A stretch of DNA of 64,000 nucleotides from Bradyrhizobium sp. ORS 278. Lineage in GTDB: Bacteria; Pseudomonadota; Alphaproteobacteria; Rhizobiales; Xanthobacteraceae. Positions 8,542 through 16,328 of this stretch are shown piece after piece (position 1 is the stretch's first letter; each line of letters opens with the position of its first letter). The position numbers and the translations under genes were made by a program. The notes below the pieces were generated by a model that worked only from the letters and a program-made list of their open reading frames with translations, was not told the DNA's origin and did not search any database. The stretch lies in contig NC_009445.1 in assembly GCF_000026145.1 (NCBI RefSeq), positions 496,001 through 560,000 of the forward strand, written 5' to 3'.

Positions 8542-10320
8542 TCAGCGCCGATAGCGGCTGCTGCGTGCGTAAGACTGGCGGTTTTCCTGCACAGCGCGAC
8601 TGGCCATGCTGATACGCGCTTCGCTTGCATAGGGAGCCGCGGGCTTCAGCTCCTCCAGAAAGATCGGGCGCGAGAAGTAGTAGCCCTGGGCGTAGCGGAT
8701 CTTGGTCGCGGCCTGCAGATAGGCAAGCTCCTCGAAGGACTCGATGCCCTCGGCGATGACGGTCATGCCGAGCGCCTCGCTCAGCGATTCGATCGCGCGG
8801 AGGATGCCCTGGCTGCGCGGCCGCTTGTGGATGTCCGTGATGAAGGAGCGGTCGATCTTGATCTCGTCGGCGGTGATGTCGGCGAGCGCCGACAGCGACG
8901 AATAGCCGATGCCGAAATCGTCGATCGAGATGCCGACGCCGATTCCGCGCAGCAGCGGCACGATCTCGTCCTGGAAATGGCTGCGGGTCACGAAGGCATC
9001 CTCGGTGACCTCGACCATGAAGCGCTTCGGGAATCCGGTCGCCTCGAGCGCCCTGGCGAACGGCTGCATGAATTCAGGGTTCGACGCCTGCTTGGCGGCG
9101 ACATTGATGCTGATCGTCGCGTCGGGCCCGAACGTGGCGTTGATCAGATCGATTGACTTGACGATCTCGTCGAGCACGAGATGCGTCAGCTCGTCGATCA
9201 GGCCGAGCTCGACCGCGAGATTGATGAATGCTCCGGGCGCCTGGATCACGTCCTCGTTGTCGCGCAGCCGCACCAGCGCCTCGATGCCCTTGATCTCCTC
9301 GGTACGGATGTCGACCTTGGCCTGGAACGCGCAGCAGAAGCGCTTCTCGAGAATGGCGAGCCGCAGCGACTGCTCGACCTTCATGCGCGCCAGCGCTTCG
9401 TGCTCCATTGCGCTGGAGAAGAAGGCGAGCGTGCCCTTGCCGCTGTTCTTGACGCGATACATCGCGAGGTCGGCATTCTGGCGCAGCACGTCGTAGCTCG
9501 CGCCGTGCTCGGGATACAGGCTGACGCCGACCGACGCGGAGGCGAACACCTCGGCGCCGCCGATGAAGAACGGCGCGCTGAGGCGATCGAGCAAGGCGTG
9601 CAGAAACTCGGCGATCTCCTCGGCCCGCTCGATCGGGTGCAGCAGCAGCAGGAATTCGTCGCCGCTGATGCGCGACAGCAGGTCCGTGTCACGCAGGTCG
9701 CGGCTGATCCGCTTGGCGAACTCCACCAGCAGCGCATCGCCGGTGGCGTGGCCGTAGTAGTCGTTGATGTATTTGAAATTGTCGAGATCGAGGAAGGCCA
9801 GCGCGAAGCGGCCCTCGACGCGGCCGCGGCGCACCAGATTATCCGCGCGATGCTGAGCCACGCGGCGCAAGGGCAGGCCGGTGAGCTCGTCGTAATAGGC
9901 GGCGCGGAACAGCTGATCCTCGAACTCCTTCTGCTCGGTGATGTCCGCCGAGCTCGAGATGACCAACTGCCGGTCGCCGATGTGGACCGGCCGGTGCGCG
10001 GTCAGCAGCGTCTGCGTGCCCTGTCCTCCGACGACCTTTTCCTCGGCGATCACGGTGCGCCCCCGGCCGATGGTCTCGAGGCAGGCCAGGCGCCGGCCGT
10101 CGAGATGCGGCGCCGGCATGCGGTCGGCGCTGTCGGCGGCGGTGCCCAGCTGAGCGGCCGCGGCTTCGTTGACGAGCAGAAACCGGCCTTGCTCGTCCTG
10201 GACGGTGACGCCGGCCGGCAGCTGGCTGAGGACGCCGCGCAGGAAGCGCAGTTCGGCCTCGGGCGAGCCCAGCCCGTCGTTCGTGTCGGGAGAAAAGTTG
10301 AATCGGTCACTGCTGTACAT
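8542..10320 (-). CDS. PAS-GGDEF-EAL protein with a degenerate GGDEF motif
   Basis: Soluble 592-residue protein with no membrane helix. A PAS-like domain occupies about residues 25-130, the GGDEF domain about 135-300 and the EAL domain about 320-570. The diguanylate cyclase active site reads SGDEF (219-223) rather than GGDEF. The EAL domain keeps EAL (347-349), the asparagine of SINVAAKQ, EVTED, a DDFGIGYSS loop, KIDR and AEGIE. This pattern suggests c-di-GMP hydrolysis, with the GGDEF half as a regulatory GTP-binding module. That is inference, since some SGDEF and AGDEF domains are active. It is transcribed toward the Liv operon and probably stands alone. Confidence 0.88.
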   Translation of the reverse strand: MYSSDRFNFSPDTNDGLGSPEAELRFLRGVLSQLPAGVTVQDEQGRFLLVNEAAAAQLGTAADSADRMPAPHLDGRRLACLETIGRGRTVIAEEKVVGGQGTQTLLTAHRPVHIGDRQLVISSSADITEQKEFEDQLFRAAYYDELTGLPLRRVAQHRADNLVRRGRVEGRFALAFLDLDNFKYINDYYGHATGDALLVEFAKRISRDLRDTDLLSRISGDEFLLLLHPIERAEEIAEFLHALLDRLSAPFFIGGAEVFASASVGVSLYPEHGASYDVLRQNADLAMYRVKNSGKGTLAFFSSAMEHEALARMKVEQSLRLAILEKRFCCAFQAKVDIRTEEIKGIEALVRLRDNEDVIQAPGAFINLAVELGLIDELTHLVLDEIVKSIDLINATFGPDATISINVAAKQASNPEFMQPFARALEATGFPKRFMVEVTEDAFVTRSHFQDEIVPLLRGIGVGISIDDFGIGYSSLSALADITADEIKIDRSFITDIHKRPRSQGILRAIESLSEALGMTVIAEGIESFEELAYLQAATKIRYAQGYYFSRPIFLEELKPAAPYASEARISMASRAVQENRQSYARSSRYRR

Positions 10321-10511
10321 GCGCCGATTGTGAGAAGTTCCCGCTTCATTTTAGTTAAGCGCTACGTAGAAACACGGAACGCCGAAGCCAAGTCGCGGGA
10401 AAAGCAGAGCTTTGTGCCGCGGCGTCATTAACGGATCCTCAATTTGACCGATGACACCGGCAGCCCGCCCCCGTCGAAAGATGTAGGCAAAATTTGCCGG
10501 TCGCCGCCGCC

Positions 10512-11480
10512 TCAGCTTGGTGGCACGCGGCACTGCATGGTGCAGTGAATACCCGTCGCGAGATAGGTGGTCTCGGTCCTGCCATCGAACGACGACAGCG
10601 CGGCCTTGAGCAGCTTGGTGCCGAAACCGGGCTTGCCGATCTCGCCGAGAGCCGGACCTTCGGCCTCGTCCCAGGTCAGCTTGAGCCGGTCGTCCTGCAT
10701 CGTCCACGACACCTGCAGGAAGCCGCGCGGCGAGGCGAAGGCGCCGTATTTGCCCGCGTTCGTCGCCAGCTCGTGGAAGATCAGCGCCAGGCTGACCGCG
10801 AGCTTGGCCGGCAGGAACAGCGAATCGCCGTTGAGCTCGAAGCGCACATGGCCGTAAGGCCCGAGCTCCGACATCAAGAGATCCTTGAGGTCGCAGCCCT
10901 GTCCGTCGGCGCGCGCGATGAGATCGTCGGCGGTCGCGAGCGCTCGGATGCGCTGATCGATGCGGCCCCAGACCTGCGGCTGGTCATGCAGCACCTGATG
11001 CAGAACGGCGTGGATGGTGGACGTCTTGTTCTTGAGCCGGTGGTGCAGCTCGTCCACCAGCAGCTTGCGATACTGCTCCTCCTCGATCAGGCGCCGCGCG
11101 ATCTCGCGCTGCTTGGCGGCCAGGCCGCGATAGTGATTGACGCCCCAGATCACCAGCCCCGCCACGACGAGATACATCGCCATCAGCGCCAGCCGCGCGC
11201 CATCGACCGGGCCATGGTTGAAGTCGAGCGCGAGCCCCAGCCCCGCACCAAGGATGGCCGTCGCCAGGCCGACGCCGGAGCCGCCCATCGCTGTCGCGAA
11301 GAACACCGCGGGCATGTAGGGCGTGAAGAACACGTCGGGCCGCAGGTGAGCCAGGCCGTAGCGGATTGCGGTTGCGATGAGCAGGCAGGCGGCTGCGAAG
11401 CTGCAGCTCCAGACCAGAGATGGCTGCTGCTCGCCGCGCCAGACTTGCTTGATGTCCTCGATGAGTCGCGTCATGGACAT
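10512..11480 (-). CDS. HWE/HisKA_2-type sensor histidine kinase with an N-terminal DUF4118-like membrane domain
   Basis: 322 residues. The first about 120 form a membrane domain of four hydrophobic stretches resembling DUF4118 (KdpD-like transmembrane region). The transmitter has the HWE-type phosphoacceptor motif ELHHRLKN with likely His147, an N-box reading ELATNAGKYGA, a WDE motif in place of the usual W-x-E, and a GFGTKLL G-box. This subfamily lacks a classical dimerisation F-box and is abundant in rhizobia. No response regulator is adjacent, so its partner is unknown. It lies head-to-head with the SDR gene, with 178 bases between the starts. Confidence 0.87.
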   Translation of the reverse strand: MSMTRLIEDIKQVWRGEQQPSLVWSCSFAAACLLIATAIRYGLAHLRPDVFFTPYMPAVFFATAMGGSGVGLATAILGAGLGLALDFNHGPVDGARLALMAMYLVVAGLVIWGVNHYRGLAAKQREIARRLIEEEQYRKLLVDELHHRLKNKTSTIHAVLHQVLHDQPQVWGRIDQRIRALATADDLIARADGQGCDLKDLLMSELGPYGHVRFELNGDSLFLPAKLAVSLALIFHELATNAGKYGAFASPRGFLQVSWTMQDDRLKLTWDEAEGPALGEIGKPGFGTKLLKAALSSFDGRTETTYLATGIHCTMQCRVPPS

Positions 11481-11658
11481 CCATGAGCCTCAAGCGCGCA
11501 ACCAAATTAAGGCCAGCGTGGCGGTAATTTGTCCGGTTGATGGAAGTTGCCGCGCGTATGTTGTAATTCGGTCCGCTCGATGCTGGTTCCGTGGTGGAAC
11601 TGTGCGCGCGGTTCGTCGGGCGGCAACAAGTAACAGACATGGTGGGGAGGATCTGGCA

Positions 11659-12501
11659 ATGGGACGGTTGGACGGGAAGATTGCGGTGATCACCGGTGCG
11701 ACCAGCGGCATCGGCTTGCGCACGGCGGAGATCTTCGTCGCCGAGGGTGCCACGGTGATCGCAGCCGGCCGGCGCAGCGCCGAAGGCGAGGCGCTGGCTC
11801 GCCGTCTCGGTGCGGCGTGCATATTCCGTCAAACGGACGTCACCGTCGACGCACAGATGCGCGCGTTGATCGATGTCGCCGTCGAGCGCTTCGGCCGCAT
11901 CGACTGTCTGTTCAACAATGCGGGCGGCCCGGCGCAGACCGGCGGCATCGAGAGGCTCGACGCCGATCGCTTCGACCAGGCCATGGCGGTGCTGGTGCGC
12001 AGCGTAATGCTCGGCATGAAGTATGCCGCGCCTCACATGAAGAAGCAGGGCGGCGGCAGCATCATCAACAACGGCTCGATCGCCGGACGGCTCGCCGGCT
12101 ATTCGACGTCGGTGGTGTACAGCACGGCGAAGGCGGCGGTGATCCACCTGACGAAATGCGTCGCGATGGAGCTCGGCGAATCCGGCGTGCGCGTCAACTC
12201 GATCTCGCCCGGACTGATCGCGACCGGCATCTTCGGAAAGGCGCTGGGCCTGTCGACCGAGGCGGCGGAGAAGACCCCGGAGACGATCCGCAACGCCTAC
12301 GCCACCGCACAGCCAATTCCGCGCGCCGGCCTGCCGGACGACATCGCTCACGCGGCGTTGTTCCTCGCCAGCGACGAGTCGAGCTTCATCAACGGCCATG
12401 ATCTCGTGATCGACGGCGCCATCACTGGCGGCCGCAATTGGAGCCAGCAGCAGCAGGGCTATGCCGCCATGCGCAAGCTGCTCGGGGACGCGGTGGAGTA
12501 G
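11659..12501 (+). CDS. Short-chain dehydrogenase/reductase (SDR family)
   Basis: Classical SDR of 280 residues. The cofactor glycine motif is TGATSGIG (12-19), NNAG is at 86-89, the catalytic serine is Ser140, and the YxxxK pair is Tyr154/Lys158. The ATG at 11659 has GGGGAGG eight bases upstream. Substrate is not predictable. The insert between the catalytic region and the end (about 190-225), and a polar Gln-rich tail, resemble cyclopentanol- or xanthoxin-type dehydrogenases. The cytochrome P450 downstream is on the other strand, so the two converge and do not share an operon. Confidence 0.88.
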   Translation: MGRLDGKIAVITGATSGIGLRTAEIFVAEGATVIAAGRRSAEGEALARRLGAACIFRQTDVTVDAQMRALIDVAVERFGRIDCLFNNAGGPAQTGGIERLDADRFDQAMAVLVRSVMLGMKYAAPHMKKQGGGSIINNGSIAGRLAGYSTSVVYSTAKAAVIHLTKCVAMELGESGVRVNSISPGLIATGIFGKALGLSTEAAEKTPETIRNAYATAQPIPRAGLPDDIAHAALFLASDESSFINGHDLVIDGAITGGRNWSQQQQGYAAMRKLLGDAVE

Positions 12502-12519
12502 GACCTGGACTCCGTCACC

Positions 12520-12606
12520 CTGGATTGCTTCGCTTCGCTCGCAATGACGTGATGAGAAAGCCGTGGTCTAACCTCCGTCATCGCGAGCGTAAGCGAAGCG
12601 ATCCAG
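12520..12606. repeat. Palindromic intergenic repeat (GCTTCGCTTCGCTCGCAATGAC family)
   Basis: Two inverted arms, 12520-12549 and 12576-12606, share the sequence around GGATTGCTTCGCTTCGCTCG and its complement. Related pairs occur at 51963-52051 and 56557-56639. It sits between the convergent SDR and P450 genes and could act as a bidirectional terminator. Confidence 0.75.
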
Positions 12607-12650
12607 TTCTATCGGCGTGCGCTGGTGTTCCTGCGGTCAGCACATTGCGA

Positions 12651-14027
12651 TCACACTGCCTTCAGCTGCACCTTCAGCCCGTCGCGCGGCTTGGGGATTG
12701 GCCACACCTGCCAGCTTGGTTGATAGCCCGGCGCCAGTGAGACCTCGACGTTGGACAGGAAATGCCGCGCGAAGCACTTCGCCTGCATGTAGGCGAAGTG
12801 CAGGCCGAGGCACATGTGGGCGCCGCCGCCGAACGGCACCCAGGCGAAGCGGTGGCGGCCGCGCTGCGCCTCGTCGGTGAAGCGCAACGGGTCGAACCGC
12901 TGCGGCTCCGGCCAGATCTCCGGCATATGGTGGGTGTACATCGGATTGACGCCGACGCCGGTGCCGGCGGGAATCTTGAACCCCTTGAAGGTGAAGTCGC
13001 GCACGGGACGGCGCGGCAGCGACGGCACCGGCGGCATCAGCCGCAACGTCTCCTGGAACGCCATTTCAGTCAGCTTCATCTTCTCCAGGTGCTCCGAGGT
13101 CATCGGCTCATCCTTGGCGAGGCCGAGGCTGTAGACCTCGGCGCGCAGCTTCTGCTGCCACGCCGGATTGGCCGCGAGCTGGGCAACGAACGAGGTGAGC
13201 GACGAGGTCAGGGTGTCGTGCGCCGCCATCATCAGAAAGCTCATGTGGTCGACGATATCCTGCGTCGACAGCAGCGCCCCCTCGTCGTCGGTGGCGCGGC
13301 ACAGATGCGAGAACAGGTCATCGCCGTCGCTCCTCGCGCGGCGCAACGGGATCTGCTCGGAGAAATAGGCAACGATGCGTTGCCGGCCCTTGACGCCGCG
13401 GGCCATCTGCGTGCCCGGCAGCGGCTTGCGGATCGGCGCGACCGCGGCAGCGACCATGTCGATGAAGGCGCGGTTGATGGTGTCGACCTCCGGGCCGATC
13501 TCGGTGCCCAGGAAGGACGTCGCGGCCAGGTCGAGCGTGAGCTGCTTGATCGCCGGATAGAACAGCATCTCGCCGGGTCTCTCGCGCCACTGCGCGATGC
13601 GCGCGGCGATGCCGTGATCGAGCCCGCTGAGATAGGATTTCATCGGTCCGGCCTTGAAGGCCACCGACAGTGCCTTGCGATGCATGCGGTGCTCCTCGAA
13701 GTCGAGCAGCATCAGACCCCGCGGAAACAGCAAATTGAGAATGTGGCCCCAGCCGTGCGCCGATGAGAACAGCTTGGCCTGGTCGAACAGAACCAGTTCG
13801 TTGGCCTCCGGCCCGAGCAGCACGACGTTGACCTCGCCGAACATGTGGCTGCGGTAGACCGGACCGTACTTCCTGGCGTTGCGCTCGACATGCCCCTTGG
13901 GGTCGGCGAGCACCTCGAAGGTCTTGCCGATGATCGGCCAGCCTTCGTCGCCGGGAATGTGGGTCAGCGAGTTGCGCCGGGGGGACGTCAGCCTGATCGG
14001 TTCAGAGACCACATGCTGCATCGACAT
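12651..14027 (-). CDS. Cytochrome P450
   Basis: Soluble P450 of 458 residues. The I-helix oxygen-binding motif is AAHDT, the K-helix ExxR reads ETLR, and the heme loop FGGGAHMCLG carries the axial Cys406. All three are intact. The start at 14027 (MSMQHVV) has an AGAGGA box about nine bases upstream. Longer readings would translate the tandem repeat upstream and are rejected. It resembles CYP families acting on sterol-like or terpenoid substrates, but the substrate cannot be read. No ferredoxin or reductase gene is adjacent, so redox partners must come from elsewhere. Confidence 0.92.
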   Translation of the reverse strand: MSMQHVVSEPIRLTSPRRNSLTHIPGDEGWPIIGKTFEVLADPKGHVERNARKYGPVYRSHMFGEVNVVLLGPEANELVLFDQAKLFSSAHGWGHILNLLFPRGLMLLDFEEHRMHRKALSVAFKAGPMKSYLSGLDHGIAARIAQWRERPGEMLFYPAIKQLTLDLAATSFLGTEIGPEVDTINRAFIDMVAAAVAPIRKPLPGTQMARGVKGRQRIVAYFSEQIPLRRARSDGDDLFSHLCRATDDEGALLSTQDIVDHMSFLMMAAHDTLTSSLTSFVAQLAANPAWQQKLRAEVYSLGLAKDEPMTSEHLEKMKLTEMAFQETLRLMPPVPSLPRRPVRDFTFKGFKIPAGTGVGVNPMYTHHMPEIWPEPQRFDPLRFTDEAQRGRHRFAWVPFGGGAHMCLGLHFAYMQAKCFARHFLSNVEVSLAPGYQPSWQVWPIPKPRDGLKVQLKAV

Positions 14028-14052
14028 CGTGGGGTTTCCTCTCGTCTGAACA

Positions 14053-14138
14053 TTGGCGTCGTGGAATGAGCGCCTTGGAAAATGAGCGCCTTGAAGTTGG
14101 CGTCTTGGAATTGGCGTCTTGGAATTGGCGTCTTGGAT
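14053..14138. repeat. Tandem array of six 14-bp units upstream of the P450 start
   Basis: Units of TTGGCGTCTTGGAA run at 14097-14110, 14111-14124 and 14125-14138 (last base differs). Three diverged units precede them at 14053, 14067 and 14083, with two extra bases between the second and third. The array begins 26 bases upstream of the P450 ATG, in its leader or promoter. Fourteen is not a multiple of three, so this is not a coding repeat. Confidence 0.9.
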
Positions 14139-14718
14139 CTGACCTCCGCTTCCGTCGGCGGCACGGTGGCAGACCCCGTGGCCCCCATTGATAGGCGGTT
14201 GCAGCGCGGATGCAATACGCTCGCGGTCGTGTGACCGGCCTTTCTGTGGCGCCGCAGGAGGGTTCGTTCTCGCGGCGCGCCGGGCGTCCGAGGTCTGGAC
14301 CATTCCGCCCGTCTCGAAGAGAGGGCGCGGGGAATGCCGGGCGCTGGCCGCACCCATGGCCCGCCTGCAGCAAAAAAAGCAGGCGGCAGTCACCACAGGT
14401 TCAGCCGAGGACACCCGGCATTCCCCGCGCGATGGTTTTCACGCTTATGCCGCGATCTCCCCGGTGTCCGGCTTTTTAGCCACCGTCACGATCCGGATCA
14501 TCGTCACCGGACCGTTTGGCGCCAGCTTCGGGGCGCCAGGACCACGCGTCTTCACGTCCGCAAGCCTGCCGTTCGTCGGCGGGCATCAAGCCCGCTGCAG
14601 CAAACCCGCAGCCACCGCATCCCGCAGCCCAACGTCTCGTGACGATCGCGAAGCGCCCCTCTCGAAGCAGCGCGGGATGAGCATAGAGAAACATGAATTT
14701 CGTAAATGCGAAAGATAT
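14139..14718. other. Non-coding stretch with nested inverted repeats
   Basis: About 580 bases without a supportable gene. It holds a 17-bp perfect inverted repeat (14325-14341 against 14414-14430) that encloses a smaller hairpin with CCGCCTGC/GCAGGCGG arms around 14362-14388. The rest is GC-rich with weak palindromes. The last about 60 bases are distinctly AT-rich. I see no tRNA or other RNA gene. Confidence 0.6.
14325..14430. repeat. Nested inverted-repeat element
   Basis: GCGCGGGGAATGCCGGG at 14325-14341 is repeated exactly in reverse complement at 14414-14430. An inner hairpin lies around 14362-14388. It looks like a mobile or fixed palindromic repeat element rather than a gene. Confidence 0.7.
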
Positions 14719-15084
14719 TTATTTTTTAACGAACATCTGGACAGGCCAAATCAGCTTGAAAAGGCTATAGAAAGCGACTTTGCCCGCCATATACCATTTC
14801 GCCCGGAACGCCTCGATCTGGCTCAGTCGGCCCGCGGGCCAATGCCAGAGACCGTCAAGGTGGCAGCGAACGGTCGGACATGCCGCAACGCCCGCGGCTG
14901 ACCTCGATTGGCTGCTCCGCCAGCGACGATGCGCGAGGAAGCCTGCGCGCGTCCTCTCGATGAATGCGCCGATCGACGGCCTCTCGGTCGTGACGCGCCA
15001 GAGGCCTGCGCTATCCGCTTGCAAATACAAGGCGAGCAGATCGGGCCGTTGCCGGAGGCCGCCACGCGCTTGCCGGCAGCACAA
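14719..15084 (-). CDS. Doubtful ORF, possible gene remnant
   Basis: A 121-codon frame opening at a TTG. Most of it looks like chance translation, but the last about 35 residues (lysine- and aromatic-rich, ending IWPVQMFVKK) lie in locally AT-rich DNA and look protein-like. An internal ATG would give a 23-residue hydrophobic peptide. No ribosome binding site is evident. Possibly the decayed end of a transferred gene. Confidence 0.15.
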   Translation of the reverse strand: MCCRQARGGLRQRPDLLALYLQADSAGLWRVTTERPSIGAFIERTRAGFLAHRRWRSSQSRSAAGVAACPTVRCHLDGLWHWPAGRLSQIEAFRAKWYMAGKVAFYSLFKLIWPVQMFVKK

Positions 15085-15243
15085 TCAGCCGGCCGACTTG
15101 TTGATCTTCTTCACCTTGGCATCGGTGGCCTCGATCGAGGCCGCCAGCTCGAGGATCGCCTTGGCCAGCAGGTCGGCCGCCTCCTTGGGATCCTGCGACC
15201 GTTCGGCGCGCAGGGCGTAGTTCTTGGCTGAGGAGAGCGACAT
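15085..15243 (-). CDS. Small conserved-looking hypothetical protein, 52 residues
   Basis: Starts MSLSSAKNYALRAERS at the ATG at 15243, preceded by a GAGAAAGG ribosome binding site six bases away. The sequence is an alanine-, lysine- and glutamate-rich amphipathic helix, probably cytoplasmic, with no signal or membrane segment. Function is unknown. A 10-bp hairpin (15264-15290) sits in its 5' leader. The convincing start signals and helical composition argue that it is real despite its size. Confidence 0.6.
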   Translation of the reverse strand: MSLSSAKNYALRAERSQDPKEAADLLAKAILELAASIEATDAKVKKINKSAG

Positions 15244-15263
15244 CCATGGCCTTTCTCGCAGAA

Positions 15264-15290
15264 CAGCCCGCCGGGAGAGACGGCGGGCTG
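15264..15290 (-). promoter_or_regulatory. Hairpin in the 5' leader of the 52-residue protein gene
   Basis: CAGCCCGCCG and its perfect complement CGGCGGGCTG flank a seven-base loop. It lies 20 bases upstream of the start codon at 15243, so it could attenuate or block translation. Confidence 0.5.
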
Positions 15291-15735
15291 GCTGACGCAT
15301 CATCCGTGTGCGCGGCGCTTGCAAGCCGCGCGCGATTCGCCGTGAGCATCGCAGGGCCGGGTTAAGAAATCCTGGTGCCGCCTCGCCGCGGGCGTCGCAT
15401 GGCTGCGCGTGGCCGTGTCGGGCGAGCCGTCTGTTTGTCTCAACAAGGACCGTCGAGGCACGATGCCTCGGCGAACGGCGGGGGTGGCGCTGACCTCCCT
15501 TCGCCAGCCAGCCTCGTTGCAGTCTTGCGCGTGATACGATCGAGGTGAGGTGCTCTCGATCGTCAGCGTGCGCGGCTCGCTGACGATCGCCGCATCCGAT
15601 GAGAAGGCCGCTGTCGAAAGCGGCGGTCGCGGGACTCCGTAGATCTACGGACCGAATTCTTAACTTCACGGCCATCCGCCCCGGATACGAACGGCCGGAA
15701 TTTCAGCTCTGGCAAACAGGCAACGGGGCACGACC
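15291..15735. other. Palindrome-rich region between the small protein and the receiver gene
   Basis: No gene seen. Successive hairpins occur at 15310-15331, 15454-15470 (CGAGGCA arms, loop of three), 15557-15589 (12-bp perfect arms CGATCGTCAGCG, loop of nine) and 15607-15624. A 16-bp perfect palindrome, TCCGTAGATCTACGGA, is at 15636-15651. The region must hold the promoters of the two divergent flanking genes. It could include a structured RNA. Confidence 0.6.
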
Positions 15736-16146
15736 ATGAGCAATCAGCTGCTGGTGATCGAGGATGCCGAGGTGCATCTGTCGATCCTGCGCAAGATCGC
15801 CGTCCAGTGCGGCTATGAGGCGACCTGCGTGACCTCGGTCGACGCCGCCGCCGAACTGCTGCGCAAGAACAAATACGACTGCATCACGCTGGACCTGTCG
15901 CTCGGCGACCGCTGCGGCGCCGACATCCTGCTGCTGCTCAACGAGTTGAAGATACGCACGCCGGTGATCTTCATCAGCGGCGCCGAGGACGGCACCCGCG
16001 AGGAACACGTCCGGCTCGCCACCGTGCTCGGGCTCGTCGTCTATCCGCAGTTCCAGAAGCCGGTCGACCTGCCGGCGCTGCGCGAGACGCTGAAGCAGAT
16101 CGCGACGCTCGCCGACTGCGAGAGGCTGGTCGCCGCGGTGAGATAA
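15736..16146 (+). CDS. Stand-alone response regulator receiver protein
   Basis: 136 residues, a single CheY-like receiver domain and no output domain. The acidic pair is Glu9/Asp10, the phosphoacceptor is Asp53, the switch residue is Ser81 and the conserved lysine is Lys108. It may act by protein contact or as a phosphate shuttle. No kinase is adjacent. The orphan HWE kinase at 10512-11480 is a possible but unproven partner. The start ATG at 15736 is the first in frame and gives the expected N-terminal beta strand (QLLVIED). Confidence 0.88.
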   Translation: MSNQLLVIEDAEVHLSILRKIAVQCGYEATCVTSVDAAAELLRKNKYDCITLDLSLGDRCGADILLLLNELKIRTPVIFISGAEDGTREEHVRLATVLGLVVYPQFQKPVDLPALRETLKQIATLADCERLVAAVR

Positions 16147-16153
16147 TAGGGGG

Positions 16154-16320
16154 CGTAGGGCGGATTTCACTCAGTAGTATTAGCGCAGCGTAATCCGCCG
16201 TCGCTCGAGTGGCAGAGTGACATCGCATGATTGGCTCATGCGGTCCCGGCCCTGTAGCCAAGACAACCGGATCTCGTTTGCGGAGACGCGGCGGATTACG
16301 CTGCGCTGATCCGCCCTACG
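16154..16320. repeat. Palindromic repeat (CGTAGGGCGGATT family)
   Basis: The outer arms are CGTAGGGCGGA (16154) and its complement TCCGCCCTACG (ends 16320). Inner arms share AGCGCAGCGTAATCCGCCG and its complement. It fills the gap between two convergent genes. A shorter relative with GTAGGGTGGGCAAAGC arms is at 51863-51951. Confidence 0.8.
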
Positions 16321-16328
16321 TTATTCGT

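Noticed and set aside
14028..14414. A P450 with an extra 129 residues
   Set aside because: The extension translates the 14-bp tandem repeat and upstream non-coding DNA. The family starts near MSMQHVV.
14187..14901. Rightward frames in the gap upstream of the P450
   Set aside because: Low-complexity translations across inverted repeats with no ribosome binding site and no domain.
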